Position numbers and translations under genes: made by a program | From: Anisakis pegreffii | Lineage: Eukaryota > Nematoda > Chromadorea > Rhabditida > Anisakidae | Length of the DNA: 64,000 bases | NCBI GenBank assembly: GCA_035041965.1 | Contig: JAPYMA010000089.1 | Location: forward strand, 1 to 64,000 | Direction: 5' to 3' | Shown here: positions 1 to 11,922 of the stretch, one piece after another | How positions within the stretch are numbered: position 1 is the first letter of the stretch | Layout of the letters: each line of letters opens with the position of its first letter | The notes under the pieces: model-generated | What the model was told of the DNA's origin: nothing | Databases searched by the model: none | The model's input: the letters and a program-made list of their open reading frames with translations, nothing else

Positions 1-3000
1 CTCGCGCAAAGAAACATCATTCCGCTCCGGATGCAATCATCACCAGCCTCAGTTTTGATCGGTGTAGATCAGATAGGCAACATAATGAACCTATCATCTG
101 CAAAGAAGCTGCCGTCTGGCTTCACCCTCCTAGAATCTCGCTTGGGAATGGTATTAAGCGGCAGAGGTGAAGCTAGGCCACTCAACAATCAGCCAATAAT
201 CGACTCACTTGCAGTGATGACATCTACTTCAGACGATCCGGTTGAACAATTCTGGAAACTAGAACTTATTGGTATTACCGAAAATCCAACGATCACGGAC
301 GACGATGTTGCCATACAGAAATTTCGAGAAGGCATCAAATTCAACAATGGTAGATACCACGTTCGCTGGCCATGGAAAGAAGACAAACAATTCTCCAACA
401 ATTATCCGCTCTGCTATCGACGACTTTGCTCGACTATTCGCAGTTTGCAACAAAAGGAAGATCTGCAAAAATGTGAAGAAGTGCTACAAGAGCAATTGGA
501 TTCCGGCATTATCGAAGACGTTACGGACCAAGAAGAGCAACATCGCTCCTACTACATGCCAATCCAAACGGTCGTCAAGCCAACAAGTACGACTACAAAA
601 ATACGTCTTGTTTTCGACGCATCAAGCAAAATGCGTCAAGGCGGAAGTAGTCTGAATGAAGCTATACTTCGCGGACCAATCTATCTACCAGATCTGTCAG
701 GTATACTTTTGCGTTTTCGAACGGCTAAGATCGTGATCATCGGAGACATCGAAAAGGCTTTCCTGCAAATAGGCCTGCACACAATAGATCGGGATTCAAC
801 TCGATTTCTATGGCTCAAAAATCCACACCAAGCGCCGTCCCCGAAGAACCTGAGAATTTTTCGATTCACGAGAATTCCCTTTGGCGTGATAGCGTCGCCA
901 TTCCTACTGGCAGCAACGATACGATATCACCTCGAGAGGAACGCCACGTTACCAATTACGAGAGAATTGATCGACAACACATATGTGGACAACATCATGC
1001 TGACAGCAGATACAACAAACGAAGCAATCCAATCCTGCGATGCAGCAAAGAAATTGTTTGCCGAAGCAGCTATGAATCTTCGCGAGTTCAACTCCAACGA
1101 CGAAGACGTTCGCAATCATTGGGAATCAAGTGCACGGCAGCAAACGTTGGTAAGTAAAGTCTTGGGCATTCCATGGGACGTCCACTCTGATAAAATCAAA
1201 TTCACTTTCAAGAAATATGTTGAAACGTTAACAACAAAACGTTCAATTCTATCTTGGATCGCAAGTGTGTTTGACCCATTGGGATATCTCACACCCGCAA
1301 CTTTGCCAATCAAAATCTTCATCCAGTCTCTATGGGAATCCAAATATAAATGGGACGAACCGTTGAACGAAAACGATCTAAACAAATTTCATTCGCTGAT
1401 GGAAGGGTGGCGAGACCAACCAATTGAAATGGCTCGAATGACATGTCAACCGAAAACCGTCCACTGTTTGTTGACGCATCCAAATTCGCCTACGCCGCAG
1501 TTGTATATGTCAAATCGGATACGAACTGCAACCTTATCATGGCCAAAAGCCGTCTGTCACCAATTAAAGGACTGACGATCCCACGTCTAGAACTGCTCGC
1601 AATTTTGATTGGAACCCGGCTTCTCGATCACGTCTGTACTCAACTTCAACTGGATATCCCACGTATTCTATGGTCTGATAGTCAATGCGCACTTTCTTGG
1701 GTAATGCTCAACAATGAAGACCAACGTTTCGTCAGAAACCAAGTAGAAAAGATCAGGGTGAGCAAGAATATCGAATTTCGGTACGTACCTGGTAATCTAA
1801 ATCCAGCCGATCTAGCCACAAGGGGTGTTCGACCCGAAGAGCTAATCATGTGCAAGGAATGGTTCTGCGGACCGAATTTTCTATGCCGACCCGAGTCGCA
1901 GTGGCCGGAAGCGTTTCATCCAAAAGCAGCAGCCAACGAGGCCGAACAAACGGTATGTCTCACAACCCACACAAGCGAAAACTCGTCCAATTTCAACCCG
2001 GAACGCTTCAGCAACTACAATAGACTTCTACGGTCGACAGCTATTGTGCTCCGATTCATAGCCAAGGTGCGAAAAACTTCATCCACCGCTAAATGGACAA
2101 CAATTAGCCTGACCGGACCTCTTACCCCGCCGGATTTGGCGATTGCAGAATTCTATCTTGTGAAGGAATCTCAGCAACGAATTGAAGAAGAGGAAATAAT
2201 ATCACTTGACATGTTCCAAGACGAAGGCATCTATCGATGTGGCGGACGAATAGCATCCACCCGTCTTTCGAAAGATTCTGCTTATCCTATATTCCTTCCA
2301 AAAGGCAGTGCGCTTGCTCGACTTATCATTCTGGATACTCATAAACGACTTGCTCACGCGGGCACCGCTCATACCTTAGCCACCATTCGCAAACGATTCT
2401 GGATTCCTCAGGGAAGAGCTACAGTTCAACATACTATTCAGAGGCATTGCATGGCATGCAAACGTTGGAATGCAAAGCCACTCAAACTACCATCCTTCCC
2501 AGAACTGCCAGTTGAACGTACAACTCCGATCAATCCATTCACGAATGTCGGGCTGGATTACTTTGGTCCCATCCGTATCAAAACGACGAATACAAATGAA
2601 ACGGTTCAGAAACGATGGGTGGCCCTATTCACGTGTCTGTGGACTCGTGCTGTACACTTGGAAGTCGTGAACGATTGTTCAACGGAGGCTTTCAATCTAT
2701 GCTTCCGGAGATTCGTCGCTCGGTGGGGACAGCCAAAGTCAATAATATCCGACAACGCCCCAACATTTATCCTCGCCGCCAAAACGGCAAGCCAAATTTT
2801 CAACCGCATACAATGGAAGCATATAACCGAATTAGCTCCATGGCAAGGAGGTGTCTACGAAAGAATGGTTCAAACCACCAAAAGGGCTCTCAAGAGAATG
2901 ATTGGGCGAGCATTTATTGATGATGAGCACCTTAAGACTCTGATGAGTGAATGTGAGTCTATAGTAAACTCGAGACCACTGACCTACGTAGACAAAGAAT

Positions 3001-4190
3001 CACTTCAGATCATTAGGCCAGTTGATCTAATCAAACATGTCGATCTCACCAGGATTCCAAGACACTGACAATGAGTCGATCTCCGATGACGAATACAAGG
3101 AATCGACAAATAATCGAGACAAACTGGTTAAATCTTGGATGTGCTCTAGAAGGTTCATTGAACGTTTCTGGAAAGCTTGGGAAGCTGATTATCTACTAAG
3201 CCTTCGGGAGCGGACGCAGTGAGATCACAGAGCAGGCAAATCAATCAATCCAAAACCACCACAATTGGGAGAAGTGGTAATCATTCATGAAGAAACAAAG
3301 CCTCGTTCCTTATGGAAACTAGGCGTGTCGCGACTGATATCGCGAAGGGACAGGATTTTTTATGTAAATATTTTATATGAATAATTGCTGTGTGATAATG
3401 AATATGCATGTTAATTTCCTGTATGATGACATGATGGTGATATGATAATTTATTGTGTTGTTTGATTATTTGCATATGATTTTTGTATTGATGGGCATAA
3501 TTGTGATTATTTGTTATTGGTGAAGATAGTTTCGACGTTGTGTGGTTGAGGGTTGACAGAATACAATCGCCGTTGTGTGGTTGGGGATTGTATTCAGTTG
3601 ATAACAATCGTTGTGAAGTTATCTGCTATTGTCGATTATTTTATTCAATTAAACGTCTTTAACAACTTTGAATTGACATTTCAAAGACAGTTGAAGACTG
3701 GAAGAAGAGAGTTTTAAAATTAGAAGAAGAATTGAAGTTGTGGAAATTGTGGAAGTTGAAGTGAAGAGGAGATAGCAGTTGGAGGAGAATTGATACGAAT
3801 TGCTTCAGTAGTGTCGAGAGAGGTGTAACACAAGTATTGTTCGTCAAATTCGATTCGAGGATTCTTATCTGACAGTGTGTTCGAGGGTCCAGAATCGTCA
3901 AGGAATACTGTATTTCGCAGGGATCAACGTCGGAAAGGGAAGTGATAAGTGATATTGTCTTTCCTTTTCTGTGAAATTGTTACTGTGAAATCCTATCCCT
4001 TTAGAAATTCATCAGATTTACTCCCTCACCAGAGGAGAGTAAATACAAGGCGTGATCAGCAAACTCATCAGAGGAAGAGATGGCAATATCCGTTCGGCAG
4101 AGCTCAACTGCGGATCGAACAAAAGTCTATCGCGCCCGTTAAATCTTCTCTACCCGCTGGAAATCGACCAAGAAGATGTTATTGTTGCCA
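1..4190 (+). pseudogene. pol: BEL/Pao pol (RT, RNase H, integrase), broken
   Basis: Homology blocks in order: protease/RT linker (31-400); RT with the DIEKAF block near 745, the FGVIASPF block near 880 and a YVDN active site at 982-993 (BEL/Pao elements use YVD followed by D or N); RNase H with the VDASK block near 1467; integrase with an HHCC zinc finger (2340-2467), catalytic Asp in LDYFGP (near 2555), Asp in ISDN (near 2745) and Glu in the block before NSRPL (near 2960); and the integrase C-terminal domain (DUF5641 type), split by the solo LTR into 3230-3325 and 4053-4190. Breaks: frame change near 1445 between RT and RNase H, a second near 3040, and an in-frame TGA at 3220-3222. The same domains are intact in the minus-strand copy at 33-39.7 kb, from which this copy is clearly divergent in protein sequence, so it belongs to another family. 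Not expected to make active enzyme. Confidence 0.88.
3326..4047. mobile_element. Solo LTR, 722 bp, inserted in BEL pol, 5-bp target duplication
   Basis: The segment starts TG (3326) and ends CA (4047) and is flanked by the direct repeat AGGCG (3321-3325 and 4048-4052), the 5-bp duplication expected of LTR retrotransposon integration. It holds no coding frame with recognisable domains. Removing the segment and one repeat would bring the two parts of the pol C-terminal domain together in one frame, so the target was pol, and the full insert later recombined down to one LTR. Both ends carry perfect inverted repeats: TCGCGA at 3328-3333 and 3340-3345, and ATTTACTC (4016-4023) with GAGTAAAT (4037-4044). 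Two imperfect copies of a GTTGTGTGGTTG motif lie near 3537 and 3573. It resembles neither of the other two LTRs in sequence, so it marks a third LTR family in the window. Confidence 0.92.
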
Positions 4191-6025
4191 GAATGAGAGC
4201 TGCTCAAGAACGATCTTCGACAGACGACAAAAGTCAAAAGCAGCTGAACGGCGAGTTGAACGAATACAAAGGGCCTCTGACTCGATCAAGAGCGAGAGCA
4301 CTCGAACTCAACCCCACAGTGCTTACATGCCTCATGCTATTCTCCCTGATTCTGTCAACAAATGCAGCTACACCAGCAACGGCATGTGGAGAACCGAAAC
4401 AAGGTATATCGGTGCGTTTTCCACTTCTGCGAGATTGTCACGTCATGGAACGACATCAGAGAAGCGTGTGGGCGAAAGCATCCATCTACACGAGAAAGTA
4501 TGTTACAACTACAGCCTTCTCATGCACCAACCACTCACGAACAATATGTACAAATTCATTTCTCCACTGGACATTGAAGGTAACTTCCGATTTCGTAAAC
4601 GTTTCTGGTATCGCACCTGAACTATGCTCCCAACTGGCTGAAACCAAAGAATTCGATGGGCGTGCACTGATTCAACGTTCAAAAGATCGATGGGAAACAG
4701 ACTTTCCCGAATCCTTTTCCTTCGGATTTCTCGGAACGCGGTGCAAAACAACGTCCAACTACATCATTCAATTCGGTTCGGTAGCAATCTATGCTGACGA
4801 CAGATTAATCAAAACCAATCTTAATTCATCCGAATGCAAATCAGCGAACGGCGTATGTATTACCGACCACACTCTAATCTGGAATGCGACCGACATCAAC
4901 TCGCAGTGCCACTATGAACTCATAGGAACATACGACACGTATAGCACAGAACATTTCGTCAGCGTGGAAGAATTGGAAGCGTCCTTCAGGTTTCGCCATT
5001 ACATCAGATCTATCCCTGAATGTAATCTGAAGCGCGCATACTCAATGGAAAACGACTTTCTCGTTGTGTTCCAAAACCGTAATATACGTGGAGAATTTCA
5101 AAAATGGATCAAAGCCAACCCGATACAAGTCAGGCGCATGAACGAAGAACACGACATATCGGTACCACAAAAACTACCGCCGTACGTTGAAGACAAACTC
5201 GTCAAGAAAGAAGCACACTCCGTTTTGGGTCATTTCTGGGAATATCCTGAAACTCTTCACGATCCAGTAAATGCAAAACTGCAATACATCTACAATATCC
5301 TCAGAAATCAAATAAACCGAAAATTCCCTTCAATGGAGCGCTCAGTGTGCGAAACCAACAACGCCATCACGCTTGTCGCGAGAGCCAGTCCTCCAACTAC
5401 CGCTGCAAGAGTCTTATTGCAACGAATAGATGTCGTAGCTGTGAAAAAATCCGAAGACACGTTACTTGTGGCCGTATGTCACAGTTTATCAACTACGGAA
5501 CAAAATGCTACGGCCTTATCAACAATTGAACCAGTAATCGCAGAGTATACCTTCAAGTCTAGTCCTCTGCCCGCATTGGAAAAACAACGAATTAACATGG
5601 CACTGTCACTCCTCGACTCCGAACTGGAACGATCGCAAGCAACCATCGGTTCGGGCCAATCCGAGCAGGATACAATCGACGCAATAAGAGATGAAGGCGA
5701 ACGATTACTGTGGGAAGCAGAACGTCAAATTGGAAAGGCATCCGATGAAATACAACTCATCCTGGATGGAATTAGCAGGAACGCGATTGTGATCACGGCC
5801 TCCGTCATCACCATTCTATGCTTCATTGCAGGTACGATCATTTATTGTAGATACAAAGGACGCGTGAACACAAACAGCGATGTTCACATTCAAATACAAA
5901 CAAACCGTGACGATGCGCGATGTGACCAACCTGTACTAGAACTCAAGCCCATGGAATCACAGCCACAAAGCAGTCATCGAAGCATATTCTCACCGCCCAC
6001 CCCAATTGGAAATTCGTGCTCGTAA
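4053..6025 (+). CDS. env: Envelope-like glycoprotein frame of BEL copy 1 (end of pol fused to env)
   Basis: This frame is open for about 650 codons to the TAA at 6023-6025. The first 45 or so residues are the tail of the integrase C-terminal domain. A hydrophobic stretch at about 4316-4380 looks like an internal signal sequence. A Cys-rich ectodomain with several N-glycosylation sequons follows, then a long charged, partly helical segment, a single membrane segment at about 5780-5850 and a cytoplasmic tail of about 60 residues. This layout (signal, Cys-rich ectodomain, C-terminal anchor) is that of env genes in errantivirus-like and BEL elements such as nematode Tas. No start codon of its own is evident, so it was probably made from the pol polyprotein or a spliced RNA. 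It is odd that it stays open while upstream pol is broken at several places. Confidence 0.75.
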
Positions 6026-6052
6026 TCCGCACCCAACTTTCGCGGTCGGGAG

Positions 6053-6697
6053 TGTTGCGAACTCGCAACTTCCTAATATTAATTATTGCTGATGCTAATT
6101 ATTATTTAACACAGCAATATTCATGTATATTCTTGTAAATATTGATTCTTATTAAATATTGTTTATAACGTCAACGATTGTTTAATTGATAATGTCACTC
6201 ATGTAAATATTGCAAGTCGACGCCATGATAATGTCACTCTTGTACAAAATTGATAATGTCACTCTTGTAAATGTTGACACAATAATTGATAATGTCACCC
6301 GTGTAAACGATGATATTGTCAACCGTTATAGCAATGACACCAACGATAAGGCCAATTGATAATGTTCTCTCATCTCTATCCGCATATTGTAATGTATATA
6401 CGCATCGTTATCTCTCAATTGTGACATGTGTTCCCATATCAACCCATCTTATGGTAATCTTATCTCAGCTGCCCTCAACCTTCCTCGAATCTTATAAATA
6501 GTTGTCGTTGCTGGAACCCAAGGGTATTTTGTTGTCGTTGAACTCCAAGTGGTTATTATTGTTGTTGCTGTTGCTAAAATCCAACGTGTCGTTCTCCATC
6601 CCCAAACCCAAATCTATTGTCGTCACCTCAATCAATTGTCTCCATACGTCGACTCGATTCTCCAATAAATATTTCAAGTGTGGTGGATCGCAAAACA
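6053..6697 (+). repeat. 3' LTR of BEL copy 1 (right end uncertain)
   Basis: Starts with TG directly after a purine-rich tract. The first 17 bases form a perfect inverted repeat, GTTGCGA (6054-6060) and TCGCAAC (6063-6069). U3 contains four loose copies of a GATAATGTCACTC motif between 6186 and 6305, which could act as repeated promoter elements. TATAAATA lies at 6493-6500 and AATAAA near 6663, a plausible core promoter and polyadenylation signal. The end given is the position of a TCGCAAAACA that partly mirrors the LTR start. The true border may lie up to about 230 bases further right. Confidence 0.6.
6186..6305 (+). repeat. U3 tandem motif, four copies of GATAATGTCACYC
   Basis: Copies begin near 6188, 6236, 6252 and 6288. 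They are separated by 3 to 35 bases and are usually followed by TGTAAA. Repeated motifs in LTR U3 regions often bind host transcription factors; here that is inference. Confidence 0.6.
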
Positions 6698-6935
6698 ACG
6701 AAAGCCACTAGACACCGAGCTACTATCAATTCAGTGCTCTGTGAAACCCCCTTATTATTGTCTAAAGCTCTCCACCACAATTCAGTCATCAAGCTTCCAT
6801 GCATCGCAAAGCGGCGAAATTACGAACCAGCCAGGGACAAGTTTCGCAATCAAGTGCCCGTAAAATCTATATAACTCCATGGTTGTTGCTGTGTGATCGT
6901 TGCTTTGTGTTCGTTGTGTAGTTACTCTTGCTAAA

Positions 6936-9155
6936 ATGCCATCAGGTGATGAAATCACTGAACGCAATTTAGCGAGAACAAATAGTACTAATGCGGGTGA
7001 TGACTGTGTTTGTTTGGATGAATTCGATCAAATTCTATACGATCTAGAAGATTATGAGCTAGCTCAAGATGTGACTGATGTAAATGCTACTAGTTCTTAT
7101 GCTTGGAGATCGAATAACGACGCAGAAATTATGAAAAATCGAAACTTGAGGCCGGGTCTCTCACGTGTGTTCGTCAGGCGAGGGCACTGAATCTTTATCC
7201 TGCTTGTGATGAATTTTGCAACTTCAGACTCACGTATCTCACTCTGCCAAAGGTTGGCTCTACTGGGAAAGACTCGACCATCGGCATCGCCAATGCAATT
7301 GACTCCCGAAAAATGACCAATCTATCAATTCAACGGTCTCATCGTCTGAAAATGCATAAGCTCAATAGTTTCGGAATGATGGAGCAATCGAAAGGAGTAA
7401 TTCCGAGAATTTCTACTCTCAAAACGGTATCACTTAGTGCCATATATACATAATCATTATTGATGGCATAATGGCATAATCAATAGTACTTTCAGTTCGA
7501 TGCAATCAAAGATTACCTCCTATTGAAATCGCATCAGAATCCGGTTGTGCCAATCAATTTTCGAGTCGATGTGTTCCGAAGAAATGTATTTTTTTAAACT
7601 TTTTTTAAAAGAGGAACTGAGACGAGTATTTCCCACTGCAAGAACGACGTCTTATTCAGGCAGGAAAATCGCGCAAGAAAAATGAGTCGTATCTCAGAGT
7701 TTCTTGTTTCTTCTTGCTTACTGAAAAAAGTCTTGCGTGATCTTTGTTCTCATTCCAACAATTCTTTTAAATCGCCTCTCTCCGTTGAAACATGCCTAAA
7801 CCGTTCATAACAAATGAATGATTTGATTGTCGACAATTAAAGGTGTCAACCTCTATTAGTTTTTTTCACGTTCGCTGTCGAAATCATTCCAGCATGCAAT
7901 TTATTGTTGAATGCATCGAATATACGATCACAAAGAGCGACAGTTATTGCTAACTGACAAATTCGTTTTTTGCGTCATTCAAACTTACACGTGTTCTGTG
8001 TTAATTACTAGGTTATACTAATTGATAGATCGTACTTTTCAGTTGCTCAAATACCACAACATCTTTCGCAACAAACATCATGTAGCTTCGTTGATCAACG
8101 GAAATGAATCGGAAAAAAGTGCACAAAATAGGGCTCAGCGGCTCGCTGATTCATTGTCATGTTTGGAGCATGATCCATTCAAAAAGTAATTATCTCAGTG
8201 TTGCTCAGTATTTTAGCTCGAGTTGATGTATGTGACCATTTACAATCATTGACTATTTTTTGACAAAATACAAAGTACACAAAATTTTTTAATTTGCGGT
8301 AATGCATTTGCATTTAAATTTTTCTTGTGTTCCATAAAAATGTGAATCATTCGATGGCCTCTCCATTTGAGCACTATGACTAACCAAATCAAGTTTAATG
8401 AAGATAGTTTTGACATATTGTTCAACTTCTCATCATTACATATGGCTGGCTTAGGGACATGACATTAACAGTGAAAGCGCAGTAAATGTTTAGATATGGT
8501 GAAAATTTATTCTTCTATGCGGCAAAAATGTTTACTGATGAAGAAAGAATGGCTGAATTAGTTACTCAAAGTTTCTATACCGAAGCTTTGGGTTACGATT
8601 ATGAACGGTCAGTTTCAATTTTGACGACTATTGTCATTGCTGCATCCAATAAAATCACAAGTAGATTTACTTTATAAGCCAACAACTTTTAAATTCACTA
8701 ATCTGTAAAGGAAAGGTTATCAGCCAATCTTTGCATTTGTCTCTGAAATCGTCATGTCTTACAACTGTTCTCACCGCTTTCGAAGCGAGAAAAACGAATG
8801 GACAAATTTCTTTCAGGTTAGTCTTTAGGGAGTCTGAACCAATTGTGAGCTGTTGTATTGCGACTAAACAAAACTGGTTATGCATCAAAGTGGAATTCGT
8901 ATCATCGACTGAACTACTAATTTCAGCTTCAAACGTTTGGATTACCATAAGACGGGTCATTTTACGCAGATGATTTGGAAATCGACGAGAAATATTGGAA
9001 TCGGTGTAGCAATACGATCGTTTGAAGCTCATTATAACAGTGATTGTTTACCAAAGTTTGACAGTTATTTATTTTATGTCGTTATCAAATATGATCCTCC
9101 TGGCAACATACAGTCTAACGATTATTACCTCGATAATGTTCTACCACCACAGTGA
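6936..9155 (+). CDS. GAPR-1/GLIPR2-like CAP-superfamily protein, 331 aa, six exons
   Basis: Exons by splice signal and phase: 6936-7079, 7151-7426, 7496-7585, 8043-8185, 8494-8607, 8927-9155. The last three encode the CAP (SCP/TAPS) domain: an LLKYHN helix start, an AQRLAD helix, the YGENL block, GHFTQMIWKST, a strand ending in VVIKYDPPGNI, and a C-terminal DNVLPPQ that closely resembles the end of mammalian GAPR-1 (GLIPR2). CAP-site residues (His of KYHN, Glu of GEN, His of GHFTQ) are present. There is no signal peptide, as in GAPR-1, a membrane-associated intracellular member; secreted nematode venom-allergen proteins differ. The first 170 residues have no family I recognise, with an acidic start and a Cys-containing middle. 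The weakest joint is intron 1 (7080-7150), needed because the frame changes there; a sequence error is the alternative. AATAAA lies at 9211-9216. The retroelement LTR lies just upstream on the same strand. Confidence 0.82.
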
Positions 9156-9210
9156 TCTCATAGCATGCATGCTTCATAAACAGGATCAAAATGGAATCAT
9201 CGAAATATCT

Positions 9211-9216
9211 AATAAA
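9211..9216 (+). terminator. Polyadenylation signal of the CAP gene
   Basis: AATAAA 56 bases after the stop codon of the CAP gene. Confidence 0.6.
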
Positions 9217-11922
9217 CTTTATGGGAATAGACTTTTATCGTTGTCGTTAGTTACCTCATTTCTAAATGCACCCATAAATATCCTAAAGCTTTTCATGGTA
9301 GCCGTATGTCAAATTCTGTCTTTTATTTTTGTATGCAGGATCTCATCATTTGTTGACTCGTTTTTTTTTTGAAATCATCTTCTGAACTCATAATAATAAA
9401 TACTCCGTGAATCAATCGATTTCTGTCCGATGCACGTAAATACAGTTGATCAAATACGATGATTGCTGAAAATGAAATGTAGTCATAACAAATAAGCAGC
9501 TGAGTTAGAAGCATAGCAATTGAATATGGTCGATAAAGCAGAGAAGGTGAGTTTAACTCGATTCGACTACTTATCAGCCAACTTTTCTCACGCGTCATGA
9601 CGAGGAGTTAGCTCACTGGATCTTGTAGATAGAGCTTGCCCCTGGAGGGAGAATTTGACGGTGCCAAAGAGAAATTGCGAAGATTGGTAAATCATAGTTG
9701 TTTAATTTTTTAAAATAATTCTTGCAAAGTTGTCAACACAATCCTCTTATATAGCTGATGAAATGTTGACAGCAGACATCTCGTTCAACGGACAAATTCC
9801 TTGGTTTTCTACTGCTTTTTTGCTGAAAAGCAATCACGCAGATTGTTCGAAGCGGAAATGTTGGTTTGTGGCGTGGCCAAAAGCGGGCACAGAACACAAA
9901 CGTGTGACAACAAGTCATTTGCAAAATGAGCTGCAGTAAACTGAAGTGAATTCATCATCAAGTGCGATACATTAGTGCCTTTCTTGCACAGAATATGCAG
10001 AAAATAAATTGCAAATTCTTAGAATGTTTTTTCCAAGTAACATTTATATTCTCTCAGAGACAGGAGTTACTTGAATAATCCGAGTGATCCAACATTAAAA
10101 ACCCATATGCTATGCATATGTGCACGACTCTATAACAGTTGGATAGTGAGGCCGCGCTTTTGCAACTTTTCTAAAATTTCATAAATTTTATGTTCCTGTT
10201 AAATAATTCGGCTTCAAATACAAGTTGAATATCTGTTCAATTTCTGGACCTTCCTTTTATATTTTCTCATGCATTCATCGATCGGAAATTTGAGGTAGAT
10301 TGAACATACATTTTATAAACTCGCTCGCTGCTTGATTTCACGTTCACAAATTACATATGATAGGTGTGAATGGATAGCGAAGAGAAGATCTAACAACTTT
10401 TCCTGAACGAGCATATTTCACCATGAATTATCTGAAATTTCTGACTAGATTGAAATCTGTTGATTACATTCAACAAAACATTCATATAAAAAAACACATA
10501 AAATGCGTACAAATTCGAACTGAAACAACTGTTTGAAGGTGACATTACATAAACCCATCCTTTGCACATGAAAAAGATGTTCAAGCATCTATGGGAGATA
10601 TTCATATACTCATATCCAGAATGCGTATGATTACGTATGTTTTGTGTGTCAGAAGCGAATGCAAATGTGCTTTTTTTTCACAAGTTGGTGACTGCAGTGC
10701 ACAATCAAAGTGATCTTGAGTGTATTCAATTTATCAGCAAACGTCTCGATGATTGTGTAAAGAAGGGTAACGCTGCAATAAGAATGTGCCCTATTTTGAA
10801 TGTAAATAAGGTTTTGCGCATAGACGGATCATTATCGACGAGTGATGCGATGTGCCTTCCTAGATTAGAAATTATCTCGTCTCAATATCAGGTTCCTTAA
10901 ATTACACGATCAGTTTATAGCGTAACTTATCAACTCCAGCAGTTTATCGTATATGACTTCGTCAATGTTTGATTACTCTTTTATTTGAACAGATAACTCA
11001 CTTCCAGTTTTGTCCAATCTACTTTTGTCGAGTTTCTTTGAATTTCGAAGTTTTTTATTCGCAATATCCTTATTTTTCGCAATGAATAATGCAAATATCC
11101 CAAGATTCATTCACTAAATATCCAAACAAGATTGAAACGAATTTCATTCGATTCAAAAAGATCAGTGCAACGACGTGATGTATCTATCTGTGAAACTAGA
11201 CGTAGAGTATACGGAGTTGTGATCCTCAAAGTCACACTTCATAATGCTATTTTTTCCAAACTATCTAATTGATGAGCAATTATTCATACAAAGACACATT
11301 TCGGTATACTCAATTTTTTCATGAATATTCTTTGATTGCATGGATCCCTCAATCGATACGCTGACGTATTAATGAAATTCCGGCGGAGTCAACGAATGTG
11401 ATTATATTCTCGTAATTTGCTAAGTCTTTGTTTCGGATTTGTGTCATACACTAAAACAATCAGCAGCGAGAATTTCTTGCAGTGATCATAATTCATCACA
11501 TTCATTGAACCCTTAAATGCGAGCAGCTCTTAAACCACTCATGAGATGTTGAATGTTGATTTGTCACATTCACTTGTCTGAAAACTGTTCATTGTTCAAT
11601 GCGGTAGTTTGCGAATAAGTCATTACGAATAATTGAATTATTTTTTATTCATCTACCTACCTGAATGTGCCCAATTAAAAACCATCAAACGAAAACAAAT
11701 GAAAACGATTCATTTCATTTTTTATTTGACTGTGGTCGAATCATGATACCAGTCCGATTTCAACTACATTTATCGTTTATCTCGAAAATTTCTCAACGAT
11801 TTCGTTCTTAATGTGTTACTCGATAAAGAATTCAGAATTATGAGCTATATTTTGCTGACAGTTTTTTGCTTCATTTGTTCAAAATTAACTATCGTTTTGA
11901 CTGAACATAGCATCATTACAAA
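9217..11922. other. Intergenic stretch without a supported gene
   Basis: Short AT-rich open frames only. The most gene-like is 10637-10900 (+), 87 codons, listed separately. A frame at 9730-9939 has four Cys and no recognisable family. I saw no RNA gene or strong repeat here. Confidence 0.5.
10637..10900 (+). CDS. Uncertain small frame or exon, 87 codons
   Basis: The part after an AG at 10683 reads as an amphipathic Cys-containing helix pattern (HNQSDLECIQFISKRLDDC), which could be one exon of a longer gene; a possible donor GTAACG lies near 10768. No family is recognised and no partner exons could be joined. It may equally be chance. Confidence 0.2.
   Translation: MFCVSEANANVLFFHKLVTAVHNQSDLECIQFISKRLDDCVKKGNAAIRMCPILNVNKVLRIDGSLSTSDAMCLPRLEIISSQYQVP

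Larger units (their letters stand above)
1..6697 (+). mobile_element. Decayed BEL/Pao LTR retrotransposon (3' part), copy 1
   Basis: The window opens inside the protease-RT linker of a BEL/Pao element. In order there follow reverse transcriptase, RNase H, integrase, the integrase C-terminal domain, an envelope-like frame and a 3' LTR. The 5' LTR and gag lie outside the window. The pol part is non-functional: the frame changes near 1445 and near 3040, there is a TGA at 3220-3222, and a foreign solo LTR sits at 3326-4047. The frame 4053-6025 stays open. A purine-rich tract (6043-6052) abuts the LTR start TG at 6053. The right end is uncertain because the partner LTR is not visible: the LTR contains a TATA-like box at 6493 and AATAAA near 6663, so it must end between about 6690 and 6930. 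Confidence 0.9.

Noticed and set aside
6513..6526. GGAACCCAAGGGT after the TATA box of the copy 1 LTR, sharing ACCCAAG with SL1
   Set aside because: Only seven consecutive bases match and the distance to the TATA box is shorter than in copy 2. Not enough to claim an SL1 relic.
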